A stretch of 61,367 nt of DNA from CAYGFH01 sp964356315 (GTDB lineage: Bacteria > Patescibacteriota > Microgenomatia > UBA10105 > UBA927): contig CAYHHA010000007.1 in NCBI GenBank assembly GCA_964356315.1, positions 1 through 61,367 on the forward strand, written 5' to 3'. Position 1 is the stretch's first letter. Each line of letters starts with the position of its first letter. Positions 41,627-50,983 of the stretch are shown here, in pieces. Made by a program: the position numbers and the translations under genes. Below the pieces are notes generated by a model. That model was not told the origin of the DNA, made no database searches, and saw nothing but the letters and a program-made list of their open reading frames with translations.

Positions 41627-42328
41627 ATGAAACCACATGCAATTATCGAAACACACCATCTCTATAAAATATACAACATGGATGGGTTGGAAACCGTTGC
41701 TCTTTCTGACATCTCTTTCAAAATAGATCAGGGTGAATTTGTAGCAATTATGGGACCATCGGGAAGTGGTAAATCAACCCTTATGCATATCCTCGGAGGC
41801 TTAGATCAACCAACAAGTGGCCAATATATATTAGATGGAGAAAGTGTTGAAAAGCTATCTGATGATGAGCTTGCGGATATTCGGAATAAAAAAATAGGAT
41901 TTGTTTTTCAGGCGTTTAATCTTCTTCCTCGAACAACCACCTTAAAAAACGTTATGTTGCCGATGATGTATGCAGGAATTCCGAAGTCAGAAAGACTCAA
42001 GAAAGCGACAGAACTTCTGATTATGGTAGGACTTGGGGACAGGCTTGAGCACACAACAAATCAAATCTCTGGTGGACAACAACAGCGCGTTGCAATTGCG
42101 AGAGCTCTCTCTTTGAACCCAGCTATGATTCTCGCAGATGAACCAACGGGAAATATTGCTTCTGCCCAGGCTGAAGAAATTATGGCGATTTTTCAAAAAC
42201 TTAATAATGAAGGTCATACTATTGTCATGATTACTCATGAACCAGATATCGCCCATCATGCCAAGCGCATCATACACATAAAAGACGGAAAACTCATCGA
42301 GGATACTTCAAACGGAAAGAAAAAATAA
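41627..42328 (+). CDS. ABC transporter ATP-binding protein (MacB/LolD type), 233 aa
   Basis: Walker A GPSGSGKST, signature ISGGQQQRVAIARAL and Walker B MILADEPTGN. It belongs to the MacB/LolD/YknY subfamily. It starts five bases after the adaptor gene and is followed six bases later by the permease, so the three products form one exporter. Confidence 0.95.
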   Translation: MKPHAIIETHHLYKIYNMDGLETVALSDISFKIDQGEFVAIMGPSGSGKSTLMHILGGLDQPTSGQYILDGESVEKLSDDELADIRNKKIGFVFQAFNLLPRTTTLKNVMLPMMYAGIPKSERLKKATELLIMVGLGDRLEHTTNQISGGQQQRVAIARALSLNPAMILADEPTGNIASAQAEEIMAIFQKLNNEGHTIVMITHEPDIAHHAKRIIHIKDGKLIEDTSNGKKK

Positions 42329-42334
42329 AACACT

Positions 42335-43558
42335 ATGGATTATCAAGAACTAATCATCGAGGGGTTTCAAACCCTCACAAATAATAAAATGCGGACAGGA
42401 CTTGCGATATTAGGCATTGTCATTGGCATTGGAAGCGTCATAGCGCTTGTTTCTTTGGGTCAAGCCACTCAACAATCAATTCAAACACAGATCCAATCGT
42501 TAGGATCAAATCTATTGACCGTAAATCCGAGCGGGCAACAAAATGGAGCTGTACGTGGAGCTGCTGGGGGGAGCACGTCTTTGACTCTTGAAGATGCAAG
42601 AGCGATCGAAACATCTCCACAGATTACTACCGTTAAATATGTATCTCCTGAATACCAACGAAGAGCACAGGTTACCACGGGAAAAAATAATACAAATACT
42701 CAAATTATTGGAGCGGTTCCCGTCTATGCAAATGTACATAAAGTCACTATCGCATCCGGAAATTTTATAACAGAGCGTGATGTGGATAGCATGTCGAAAG
42801 TTGTAATTATCGGACCTCAAGTTGTTATAGATTTATTTGGAGAAGGATCAAATCCAATAGGACAAACGATAAAAATTGCAGGACAGACATTTAGAGTTGT
42901 AGGAGTCACAGAATCTAAAGGTGGATCTGGATTTATGAATCAGGATGATATGATTTTTGTCCCTCTCACTACAGCACAAAAACAATTATTTGGTGCTTCA
43001 AATGTCTCTTCTATCGCTCTTGAGGCGAAATCCTCCGATGTAATGACACAGGCCCAAAATGAAGTTGGATATCTCCTTCTGGCCCGCCATAAATTTAATA
43101 CCCCTAGTCAAGCTGACTTTGCGATATTCTCCCAAGCGGATATTATGAACGCTGCGTCGTCTACTACGGGAACTTTTACGGCGCTCCTGTCTGGAATCGC
43201 GGCAATTTCTCTTCTCGTAGGGGGCATCGGTATTATGAATATAATGTTGGTAACTGTAACAGAGAGAACCCGAGAAATAGGCCTTCGCAAAGCACTTGGA
43301 GCAAAAAAGAAAACGATCATCACCCAATTTTTGATTGAAGCAATCATGCTTACATTCACGGGTGGAATAATTGGAATCTTTTTAGGAATAGCCATTTCTT
43401 ATGTCGTTACGAAACTTATGAATGCTCCTTTTGTAATCTCCCCAAGCTCAGTATTGTTAGCCTTTGCAGTATCCGCAGGAATCGGCGTTCTGTTTGGCTG
43501 GTACCCTGCAAGAAAAGCATCTAATCTGCAACCAATTGAAGCCTTGAGATATGAGTAG
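42335..43558 (+). CDS. ABC transporter permease (MacB/FtsX type), 407 aa
   Basis: An N-terminal helix (NKMRTGLAILGIVIGIGSVIALVSLG) precedes the large MacB_PCD extracytoplasmic domain. Three C-terminal helices form the FtsX domain (ISLLVGGIGIMNIMLVTVTERTREIGLRKALGAKK). This is mechanotransmission-type machinery for peptide, lipid or antibiotic export. The substrate is not known. Confidence 0.95.
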   Translation: MDYQELIIEGFQTLTNNKMRTGLAILGIVIGIGSVIALVSLGQATQQSIQTQIQSLGSNLLTVNPSGQQNGAVRGAAGGSTSLTLEDARAIETSPQITTVKYVSPEYQRRAQVTTGKNNTNTQIIGAVPVYANVHKVTIASGNFITERDVDSMSKVVIIGPQVVIDLFGEGSNPIGQTIKIAGQTFRVVGVTESKGGSGFMNQDDMIFVPLTTAQKQLFGASNVSSIALEAKSSDVMTQAQNEVGYLLLARHKFNTPSQADFAIFSQADIMNAASSTTGTFTALLSGIAAISLLVGGIGIMNIMLVTVTERTREIGLRKALGAKKKTIITQFLIEAIMLTFTGGIIGIFLGIAISYVVTKLMNAPFVISPSSVLLAFAVSAGIGVLFGWYPARKASNLQPIEALRYE

Positions 43559-43640
43559 TGGTGATAATTAATTATTACTACTTCAGCAAGGATTCAGATA
43601 CGCAGAGTATAGTGGAAACATATAAACATTAGGAGGATCT

Positions 43641-44117
43641 ATGAAACAACAATCAAATCAGATATCAACAGTAGCAATCGCCATCATCATTGTGGTGGGA
43701 GTATTGGGATTTTTAGGGGGAATGAAGTATCAATCCATTAAACAACCTACACCAAATAGACAATTTACAGGAGCAAGAGATGGCAGTGGAATGCAAAATG
43801 GAGGGATGAGAAATGGCGCAGGGGGAAGAGGTGGGATGAATAGACCAGTCACAGGAGAAGTTATTTCATCTGACGAAAAGTCCATAACGGTAAAACTTCC
43901 TGATGGAAGTTCAAAAATTGTATTGGTGACAACGACAACTGCGATAAATAAAGCAACGCAGGCCACAAAAACAGATATTATAACTGGATCAAAAGTTGCA
44001 GTATTTGGCCAAACAAATTCGGATGGAAGTGTCACAGCTCAAAATATTCAATTGAATCCAATAACAAACATGAGAGGTGAGACTGGAGCGAAAGATCCAA
44101 AAAATAGCACCCAGTAA
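43641..44117 (+). CDS. Membrane-anchored glycine-rich DUF5666-like protein, 158 aa
   Basis: A signal-anchor (about 8-28) is followed by a Gly/Met/Arg-rich spacer (residues 38-66) and a small beta-barrel-like domain (GEVISSDEKSITVKLPDGSS, ITGSKVAVFGQTNSDGSVTAQNI) matching the DUF5666 pattern. It has a textbook Shine-Dalgarno (AGGAGG) and a TATAGT box about 25 bases upstream. Its Gly-rich spacer resembles the C-terminus of the MacA-like protein, so it may be an accessory of that exporter. Confidence 0.7.
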   Translation: MKQQSNQISTVAIAIIIVVGVLGFLGGMKYQSIKQPTPNRQFTGARDGSGMQNGGMRNGAGGRGGMNRPVTGEVISSDEKSITVKLPDGSSKIVLVTTTTAINKATQATKTDIITGSKVAVFGQTNSDGSVTAQNIQLNPITNMRGETGAKDPKNSTQ

Positions 44118-44206
44118 AAATTATATTTGGTTAAAAAAATACTAACACGGAATTTTGCTACCACTCTTCTTTTGTATTCGAATGGTCATGATACAATCTA
44201 TCAACA

Positions 44207-45661
44207 ATGAGAAAGATAATTCCAACGTTCATCATTCGACATTGGGAAATAATTATTTTATTCCTGCTGATTTTCGGATACATTGGAACATTTTGCACAC
44301 TCTCACTTCAGCGACACAATGCATTTGCATCAAGATATGATTTATCTAACATGGACCAAACCATATGGTATACGCTCCACAATCACTTCTTCCAATTTCG
44401 ACATCCAGATAATTTCGTATCGCGCTTCTCTATACATGCAGATTTAATACTCGTCTTGCTTTCACCTGTTTACTTACTCTGGAATGATGTTCGCGCAATT
44501 CTGGTCATTCAGACAGTGATGCTCGCTATTGGAGCAATACCGGTTTATTTTATTTCGATGCGCTTGTTAAAAAATAAAATTATTTCATTAACAATTGTGA
44601 TCTCATATCTCCTCAATCCTACCATGCAGTGGACGAATATATATGATTTTCATGGAGTATCTTTTGCTATTCCGTTTATTCTTTCAGCTTTTTACTTCGC
44701 GCTGATAAAACGATGGGGATGGTATAGTATTTTTGTCTTTCTCGCTCTTATCACAAAAGAAGAAATATCTCTCAATATTGCCATGATGGGTATCGCAATT
44801 ATATTCTACATGAAAAACTGGAAGATGGGATTTGTGACAGTGCTTATAGGATTTGGGTGGTTCTTTACGATGGTTTTTGGAGTGATGCCGTACTTTACGC
44901 CGGGTGGAGTACATTGGGCATTAGAAAAAATGGGAACTGAAAACTCTAACCAACTCCCACAATACATATTACAACTCCTCAAAGCGAAACAACTTGTGCA
45001 GACATTTATATTTAATCCAACAACTATTGAATATTATCAACTATTATTAAAACCATTTGCTTATTTACCTATTTTAGGAATTCCATGGATATTTCTTTCT
45101 GCTCCGGAAATCGCCATAAATATCATTAGAAAAACCGATATGATAACATTCCATTATGGAAGTGGAATAACACCAGCGCTTGTAATCGCAACTATTTTTG
45201 GGATTTATGCTATCAGTTACACCCTGCGAAGAATAACCTTCCTTAGACAATATTACCTTCCGATACTTTACAGCATCACTGCAATACTTTTGTTTATCGC
45301 AATCAGAGTAAACTATCATTACAGCCCCCTACCGACAACACCCTCTTGTTCTTGCTATATCTACAATGTCACTCAGGAAGATAAAGACTTTGAAAAAATC
45401 CTTCAAAATATACCGAAAGATGCTTCTATCACATCATCTATAGAAATCAGACCACATGTGAGCCACAGAGAGTTTGCATTTACCGTTCCAAGCGCAACAC
45501 AGTCAGCCACATATATAGCACTTATTACTGAAAATAGGATTATCAGCAATTATAATCCGAAAGACTATGAGCTGACATTGATATCACAATTACTTAAAGA
45601 TACAGATCATCATTCCCTCGTATATAAGAGTGAACATTTTTATTTATTCCAAAAAATATAG
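44207..45661 (+). CDS. DUF2079 multi-pass membrane protein, 484 aa
   Basis: About ten hydrophobic helices with the DUF2079 hallmarks RYDLSNMDQTIWYTLHNHFF, SRFSIHADLILVLLSPVYLLW and IYDFHGVSFAIPF. The family resembles glycosyltransferase-C membrane enzymes but is uncharacterised. A TACAAT box (44192-44197) sits nine bases before the ATG. A paralogue lies on the other strand at 47480-48916. Confidence 0.88.
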   Translation: MRKIIPTFIIRHWEIIILFLLIFGYIGTFCTLSLQRHNAFASRYDLSNMDQTIWYTLHNHFFQFRHPDNFVSRFSIHADLILVLLSPVYLLWNDVRAILVIQTVMLAIGAIPVYFISMRLLKNKIISLTIVISYLLNPTMQWTNIYDFHGVSFAIPFILSAFYFALIKRWGWYSIFVFLALITKEEISLNIAMMGIAIIFYMKNWKMGFVTVLIGFGWFFTMVFGVMPYFTPGGVHWALEKMGTENSNQLPQYILQLLKAKQLVQTFIFNPTTIEYYQLLLKPFAYLPILGIPWIFLSAPEIAINIIRKTDMITFHYGSGITPALVIATIFGIYAISYTLRRITFLRQYYLPILYSITAILLFIAIRVNYHYSPLPTTPSCSCYIYNVTQEDKDFEKILQNIPKDASITSSIEIRPHVSHREFAFTVPSATQSATYIALITENRIISNYNPKDYELTLISQLLKDTDHHSLVYKSEHFYLFQKI

Positions 45662-45670
45662 AATCTGAAT

Positions 45671-46264
45671 TTATGATTTCTTTGCCAGTATGATTGTCCA
45701 TGCAAATGGTGTAGACACATGAATAATTTTGCAATTCATTCCTACTAGGAGTGAAGCCACACCACTACTTGACCAATGATTGATATGTTCAGGATGATTT
45801 CCTAAAGAATGAATATATTTCCCTCGTAGAAAATTTGCTATTTGAAAAAACGGTTCGTTTGGTACTGATATAAGAACATATCGCTTAGATACTCTGATAA
45901 GTTCACAAAGCGCCTTTTGAGGATCCTCCAAGTGTTCCAATACCTCTAAGCATGTTACCAGATCGAATGTATTTTTTGCATATGGAATATCATAAACTGA
46001 ACCCTTTGATATTCGAAGATCTGGATTAATCTTCCTTGCTATACGCAGCGCGACAGTTGATGTATCGATCCCGTTGACCTCAGCGCAAATTCCAGATTCC
46101 GAAATCAACTTCATAATAAATCCTTCTCCACATCCCGCATCGAGCAATGAATGAGGTTGCACTGAATTAATGTCATCAAGAATTTGACTATTAAAATTTC
46201 TGATTAGATAATTCTGTATTCTATTTGAGCTGGTATGTTTCTGAAAATTTGTAGTAGTTTCCAT
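45671..46264 (-). CDS. Class I SAM methyltransferase, 197 aa
   Basis: A Methyltransf_11/23-like fold with SLLDAGCGEGFIMKLIS, NGIDTSTVALRIARK and FDLVTCLEVLEHLEDPQKAL. Small-molecule or lipid/sugar methylation is likely. Convergent with the DUF2079 gene (9 bases) and 277 bases from the GT2 gene. Confidence 0.82.
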   Translation of the reverse strand: METTTNFQKHTSSNRIQNYLIRNFNSQILDDINSVQPHSLLDAGCGEGFIMKLISESGICAEVNGIDTSTVALRIARKINPDLRISKGSVYDIPYAKNTFDLVTCLEVLEHLEDPQKALCELIRVSKRYVLISVPNEPFFQIANFLRGKYIHSLGNHPEHINHWSSSGVASLLVGMNCKIIHVSTPFAWTIILAKKS

Positions 46265-46541
46265 AGTGCAACTTTACAGTCGTATAACTAAAATTCTTTA
46301 ATCCTTAAAATATTTTACGAAGCGTTCACTTATTGATATAACATCGAAAGAATTGACATTCCATATACATAGACCAAATCTTCTATTCGCTACATCATAA
46401 TTAATATGCACCATGTTTTAATCCACTAAAAAGCTCAATGGGAAAACATTATTTCCTTACCTCGATAAATTCATTGATGCAGGAGCTATAAGAAAATTTC
46501 CGAGCAAGAATTACAAATATGACACGTACTCTATTTCATAA

Positions 46542-47483
46542 TTATGAAATAATTTTTTCTGCAGGATACTCATCATTTTTTCCATGCAAATTTACCAATA
46601 ATTCAGCGAGTAACCCTGTCGAAAATAATTGAACTGCACACAATACCATCATTACTCCAAATAATAACAGAGGGCGCCTGCCAATCGATATTCCTAAAAA
46701 ATGCAAAATTGTCAAGTAAATCAATGGTAGCATCCCACCAAGTCCAACTATCACACTTGCCAACCCAAACATATGCATCGGACGGCTTTTAAATGAGGTT
46801 ATAAATAATGTCGTAACTAAATCAAACGCAGCTCGAACTATCCTCTCGCTACCAAACTTAGAGGATCCAAATTTTCGCCCATGGTGGGAAACGACTACCT
46901 CGCCCACCCTAAAACCACGAGATGCAGCGAGAACGGGGATATATCTATGCAATTCTCCATACAAATCCATCTCTTTGGCCACTTCCTTTTTCATAACTTT
47001 CAGTCCACAGTTCATATCATGAAGGGAAACATGAAAAAAATTTGAAACTACAGCATTAAAAATATGTGACAAACGGATCTTTCCTTTTATATCACTTCGA
47101 TTTTTTCTCCAACCGACAACAAAATCTAATTCGTTTTTTTTGATTTTTTCGATCGCACTTTCTAATTCATTTGGATCATCCTGTAAATCCGCATCTATCG
47201 TTATGATAATGGAGCCAGATGCATGTAAAAAACCAGCACTGAGTGCCGCTGATTTACCAAGATTTTTTCGGAATTTAATTATCACCATTCGGGAAGATAT
47301 TTGTTTCTTTATTTGACACAACGCTTCAAATGAGCCATCTGTACTCCCATCATCTATACACACATACTCGACGGGTTCCCCTCTTTTTGAAAAGAATTTT
47401 TCACTTATCAAAAAGAGCTCTTGTAAACTTTCTTTTTCGTTAAATATCGGGATAATGACGCTTACAGATGCAGTTTTTTTCAT
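46542..47483 (-). CDS. Glycosyltransferase family 2 (DPM/ArnC-like), 313 aa
   Basis: A polyprenyl-phosphate sugar transferase. The GT-A domain shows SVIIPIFNEKESL, DDGSTDGSF, the metal-binding DADLQDDP and HDMNCGLKVMKKEV; two C-terminal helices (about 235-295) anchor it. It would make the lipid-linked sugar used by GT-C-type enzymes such as the coupled DUF2079 protein, whose gene overlaps its start by four bases. Confidence 0.9.
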   Translation of the reverse strand: MKKTASVSVIIPIFNEKESLQELFLISEKFFSKRGEPVEYVCIDDGSTDGSFEALCQIKKQISSRMVIIKFRKNLGKSAALSAGFLHASGSIIITIDADLQDDPNELESAIEKIKKNELDFVVGWRKNRSDIKGKIRLSHIFNAVVSNFFHVSLHDMNCGLKVMKKEVAKEMDLYGELHRYIPVLAASRGFRVGEVVVSHHGRKFGSSKFGSERIVRAAFDLVTTLFITSFKSRPMHMFGLASVIVGLGGMLPLIYLTILHFLGISIGRRPLLLFGVMMVLCAVQLFSTGLLAELLVNLHGKNDEYPAEKIIS

Positions 47484-48916
47484 AATGATATTTTCTTGAA
47501 AGCGAAAAAATTACCTTCCTGAGCAATAAGCCAATACGCATGATTTTGAAGCATATCTACTACCACTTTACGTTGCTCTTCTCCACTCGGCCACGCATAC
47601 GTGTCGCCTAAATATACCACAGTATAGTCAGCTTTGTCTGCATTTATTGGGAAATTATAGATATATTTTCTTTGAGAAAAATGTGCACCAATATTATTGG
47701 TAACAGACACCGAATATTTACCGTCGATTGAATCGGCTATACTCTGCATGGCTTGCCGTTCTGGCACTGAGGTAATAAAATGCCAAAACCATTGTGATTT
47801 CCCTACAGGAAATTCTCCCCAAAAATAGATTGAGCTAACGAGACATGCGCATATATAGATAGTCGGAATGATGTTGGATATTTTACCCCTCAAATGCTTT
47901 TGTAAAGTAGAAAATCCGAAGATTCCAGAGATCATCACAAAAGGAAATATCGTACTGGCGTACTGATAATCTATTGATCTCATATGTGCATTACTGCTCA
48001 TTGAGTTTATTACTAAACCTTCTAGAGAGAATATCAACGGAAAGGGAAATAATAAAGATAAAAAACCCAAGGGAAATAATAATTGATAGTAATAATATAA
48101 ACGATCACCACGAAGAAACGTTGAAAACAAACTCATTGGCTGGGTAAGCATATTCGATATGATTTCATTCAAACTGCTCCCATACTGCGAAAGATATGAT
48201 AACGCGAAATGCTGTTTTGCTGGCGTAACTGCTGGTATAGCTATCCAAAAAAGCATGTAAAATACTACACTACTAATAGTAGCTGTGGATAATCCAATCG
48301 CAAATGATTTTTTCCAGAATGCGATATACATACCCATCATCGCAATGATCAGCCACACCTGCTCTTTTCCAAGAGCTGCAAGAATTGCAAAAATCATAAA
48401 GTACACATACCTCTTTTTTTCTATATACCAATACGCAAACAAAAGAAATGTCGAGGTCAGGGCAACCGCGTGAAAATCATGCAACATCATTCGACCCATA
48501 GGGGGATACCAAAGATAAATATTTGCAAAAAGTATTCCAAGTCTTTTTGAACCAAGTGAGTCGTGCGCAATCCAATACACAGGCAGAGCACCAAGCCCTG
48601 CAACAATCACTTGAACAAGAAGCAACATTTTAGGATCAGACCATACCAGATATAAGGGAGCGAGCAAAACGAGCAAGAAATCTGCATGCACGGCAAGGCG
48701 CGATTGCTGTCCAGTTCCCATTGGATCCGTTAAAGAAAATCCATTGCCATTTACTACATTCCAGACTGTTTGATCCATATTCCCTAGATCAAGACGACGC
48801 GAACGGAAATTATCGTGCCTCAGAAACGACACGATCGAAAAAAAGAAAATAAACGCGGCAATACTCAACACCAATATGATCTCTGGCTCGATGAGATGTT
48901 TTAAAAGTTTTTGCAT
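47480..48916 (-). CDS. DUF2079 multi-pass membrane protein (paralogue), about 478 aa
   Basis: Same family as 44207-45661 (RRLDLGNMDQTVWNVVNGNGF, SRLAVHADFLLVLLAPLYLVW, HDFHAVALTSTFLLFAYWY). The start is taken at ATG 48916: the frame opens three codons earlier, but that ATG is part of the TATAAT box (48929-48924), which ends seven bases from 48916. Coupled to the GT2 gene by ATGA overlap, suggesting a two-step lipid-linked sugar pathway. Confidence 0.88.
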   Translation of the reverse strand: MQKLLKHLIEPEIILVLSIAAFIFFFSIVSFLRHDNFRSRRLDLGNMDQTVWNVVNGNGFSLTDPMGTGQQSRLAVHADFLLVLLAPLYLVWSDPKMLLLVQVIVAGLGALPVYWIAHDSLGSKRLGILFANIYLWYPPMGRMMLHDFHAVALTSTFLLFAYWYIEKKRYVYFMIFAILAALGKEQVWLIIAMMGMYIAFWKKSFAIGLSTATISSVVFYMLFWIAIPAVTPAKQHFALSYLSQYGSSLNEIISNMLTQPMSLFSTFLRGDRLYYYYQLLFPLGFLSLLFPFPLIFSLEGLVINSMSSNAHMRSIDYQYASTIFPFVMISGIFGFSTLQKHLRGKISNIIPTIYICACLVSSIYFWGEFPVGKSQWFWHFITSVPERQAMQSIADSIDGKYSVSVTNNIGAHFSQRKYIYNFPINADKADYTVVYLGDTYAWPSGEEQRKVVVDMLQNHAYWLIAQEGNFFAFKKISL

Positions 48917-49039
48917 GTGATACATTATACCAATAGTGTACTAGGGATGGTATCAAAAATTACTGAATGTACACTGAAATATAGGTATATTGTCAATATA
49001 CTCAGGTATTTTTCAGATTTAGATCAGATAATTATCGAA

Positions 49040-49068
49040 TTGAGAAGATAGCCACACATTGATATACT
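49040..49068 (+). promoter_or_regulatory. Promoter of the LCP gene
   Basis: TTGAGA (49040-49045), 17 bases, TATACT (49063-49068); the ATG is at 49080, so the leader is only about five bases. Confidence 0.7.
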
Positions 49069-49079
49069 CTAAGAACTGT

Positions 49080-50501
49080 ATGAAACTGAACATTATTATC
49101 AAACTCTTTGTTGTCACCATAGCTATCGCAATACTGTATATTTTTTTTCAGTTTCGATCCATTGCAAACAAAACAATTATTAAAACCCAAAACAGTAAGG
49201 AAGAAGCATATACTACCCTTGAACAAAAATTATCTCACAAAAAACCATTCACCTTATTGCTACTCGGATATGCAGGAGGAAAACATGACGGTACGTACCT
49301 GACTGATTCAATGATCGCGGCCAGAATTGATCCTGCCACAAAGAATGCATATCTCATATCGATCCCTAGGGACACTTGGATATCCATACCTGGCAATGAT
49401 GGAACACAGAACCACTGGAAAATAAATGCAGCCTACCAAATAGGACTGGATGATAAAGGATTCCCAAATAAATCTCAGGAATTTACTGGACAATCAGGTG
49501 GAGCAAATCTAGTGAAATACGTGGCCAAACAAGTTATTGGACAACCTATAGATTACTTTTTCGCGATAGATTTTGCGGGATTCAAAAATACCATTGATGT
49601 ATTGGGGGGTGTCGACGTAAATGTAGAGACAACGTTTGATGATTATGCCTATCCCCTAGATACAATCCTCGACGAATCCTGCGGACATAGCAGTGAAGAA
49701 ATAGAAAAGTTTACCGCAACAGTATCTGCAGAACCGGTAATTTGGGAATATTTTTCTTGTCGATATAAGCATTTACACTTTGACAAAGGAATTACCCATA
49801 TGAATGGCACTACAGCTTTGGAATACGTGAGATCTAGACATAGTGCTGTGGATGGCTCAGATTTCGGTAGAGCAAAGAGACAAAGAAACCTCCTACTGGC
49901 AGTGAAACAAAAGATTTTATCAGCGGAGTTTATTCCTAAGATTTTGCCTTTTATGGAAAGCCTTGGGAATAATGTGAAAACTGATATCAGCATTTCAGAC
50001 ATTCAAGCTATTTTAAAGCACATAAATGAATTTGATGCGTACCAAATTCATACATTCGCCCTTACTGATAAAAATTATCTCAATATCACGACAGCATCGA
50101 ACGGAGCCTCGATACTAGCGTCAAAAGAAGGTATCGATAATTGGTCAAAAATTCATTCTTGGGTATCGGATATATTTGCAGGAAAACCAGAGCAAACACC
50201 GATGATAGTACGGGTGGAAAATGGTACCAAAAAATCAGGCTTGGCGATAAAAGTGACGGAGGCATTACAAAATGCCTCTATTCAAACCGTTGATCCCGTC
50301 AACAGTAAGGAAAAATCCGAAACAACGACGATAACAGTCTATAACAAGTCTCTAAAACCAACGGATCTTGCAATCTTGCTCAAGATGTTCAATGTGAAAT
50401 CCGTATCTTATGAGACCCAAATCAGTGATGAATACAATGTAAAAGTAGTGATTGGCGCAAACTATATTCAGGAAACGACCACAGACGCACAGCCACAATA
50501 A
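49080..50501 (+). CDS. LytR-CpsA-Psr (LCP) family protein, about 473 aa
   Basis: LCP enzymes attach glycopolymers to peptidoglycan from lipid carriers. An N-terminal helix (about 3-22) is followed by the LCP catalytic domain (LLLGYAGGKHDGTYLTDSM, SIPRDTWISIPG, INAAYQIG, ALEYVRSRHSAVDGSDFGRAKRQRNLL), in which the Arg and Asp residues that bind the pyrophosphate are recognisable. The C-terminal LytR_C domain (VRVENGTKKSGLAIKVTEAL) is also present. The ATG at 49080 is chosen over an upstream TTG because of the promoter. Confidence 0.93.
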   Translation: MKLNIIIKLFVVTIAIAILYIFFQFRSIANKTIIKTQNSKEEAYTTLEQKLSHKKPFTLLLLGYAGGKHDGTYLTDSMIAARIDPATKNAYLISIPRDTWISIPGNDGTQNHWKINAAYQIGLDDKGFPNKSQEFTGQSGGANLVKYVAKQVIGQPIDYFFAIDFAGFKNTIDVLGGVDVNVETTFDDYAYPLDTILDESCGHSSEEIEKFTATVSAEPVIWEYFSCRYKHLHFDKGITHMNGTTALEYVRSRHSAVDGSDFGRAKRQRNLLLAVKQKILSAEFIPKILPFMESLGNNVKTDISISDIQAILKHINEFDAYQIHTFALTDKNYLNITTASNGASILASKEGIDNWSKIHSWVSDIFAGKPEQTPMIVRVENGTKKSGLAIKVTEALQNASIQTVDPVNSKEKSETTTITVYNKSLKPTDLAILLKMFNVKSVSYETQISDEYNVKVVIGANYIQETTTDAQPQ

Positions 50502-50536
50502 TTCGAGCAATAACGATTGTATGGTAAATCAGTTCA

Positions 50537-50566
50537 TTGACAAACGCAACTAAGTTGCGTTAGTAT
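50537..50566 (+). promoter_or_regulatory. Promoter with 19-base palindromic operator for the Fur-family/ZIP operon
   Basis: TTGACA (50537-50542), 18 bases, TAGTAT (50561-50566). The whole spacer is a perfect palindrome, AACGCAACT-A-AGTTGCGTT (50543-50561). It starts directly after the -35 box, in the expected place for autoregulation. Confidence 0.8.
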
Positions 50567-50572
50567 ACCTAC

Positions 50573-50983
50573 ATGGTTACGAATGAGACTGAACTGATTG
50601 TAAAAAAAGCCGGACTGAGAAACACAAAGGTCCGGAAGCTATGCATATCTCAGTTCCTATCTGCCACGGGTCCGATAGACGCGACGCTTCTCATAGACAA
50701 ATTGCAGGTAAATAAAACTACGGTGTATCGGGAGCTTGCAACTCTTGTGTCCAAAGGTATACTGTCAGAAATTGATTTTGGTGATGGTAAAAAACGGTAT
50801 GAACTTTCAACGTTATCACACCATCATCATTTGGTTTGTGTAAAGTGCAAATCTGTCTCTGAATATAAGGTTGAGACAGACTTGAGTCTTGAAGAAAAGA
50901 ATATTCAACGAAATTTCTCATTTACAGTTCAAAAACATACACTGGAGTTTTTTGGAATCTGCAGATCATGTACAGCACTATGA
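50573..50983 (+). CDS. Fur-family metalloregulator (Zur-like), 136 aa
   Basis: A winged-helix N-terminus (RNTKVRKLCISQFLSATGPIDATLLIDKLQVNKTTVYRELATL) is followed by the metal-binding dimer domain with HHHHLVCVKCKSV and CRSC, the structural zinc Cys pairs. It fits Fur/Zur-type repressors. It should bind the palindrome in its own promoter. Its stop overlaps the ZIP transporter start as ATGA, so the two are coupled and the effector is probably zinc or a similar divalent ion. Confidence 0.9.
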   Translation: MVTNETELIVKKAGLRNTKVRKLCISQFLSATGPIDATLLIDKLQVNKTTVYRELATLVSKGILSEIDFGDGKKRYELSTLSHHHHLVCVKCKSVSEYKVETDLSLEEKNIQRNFSFTVQKHTLEFFGICRSCTAL

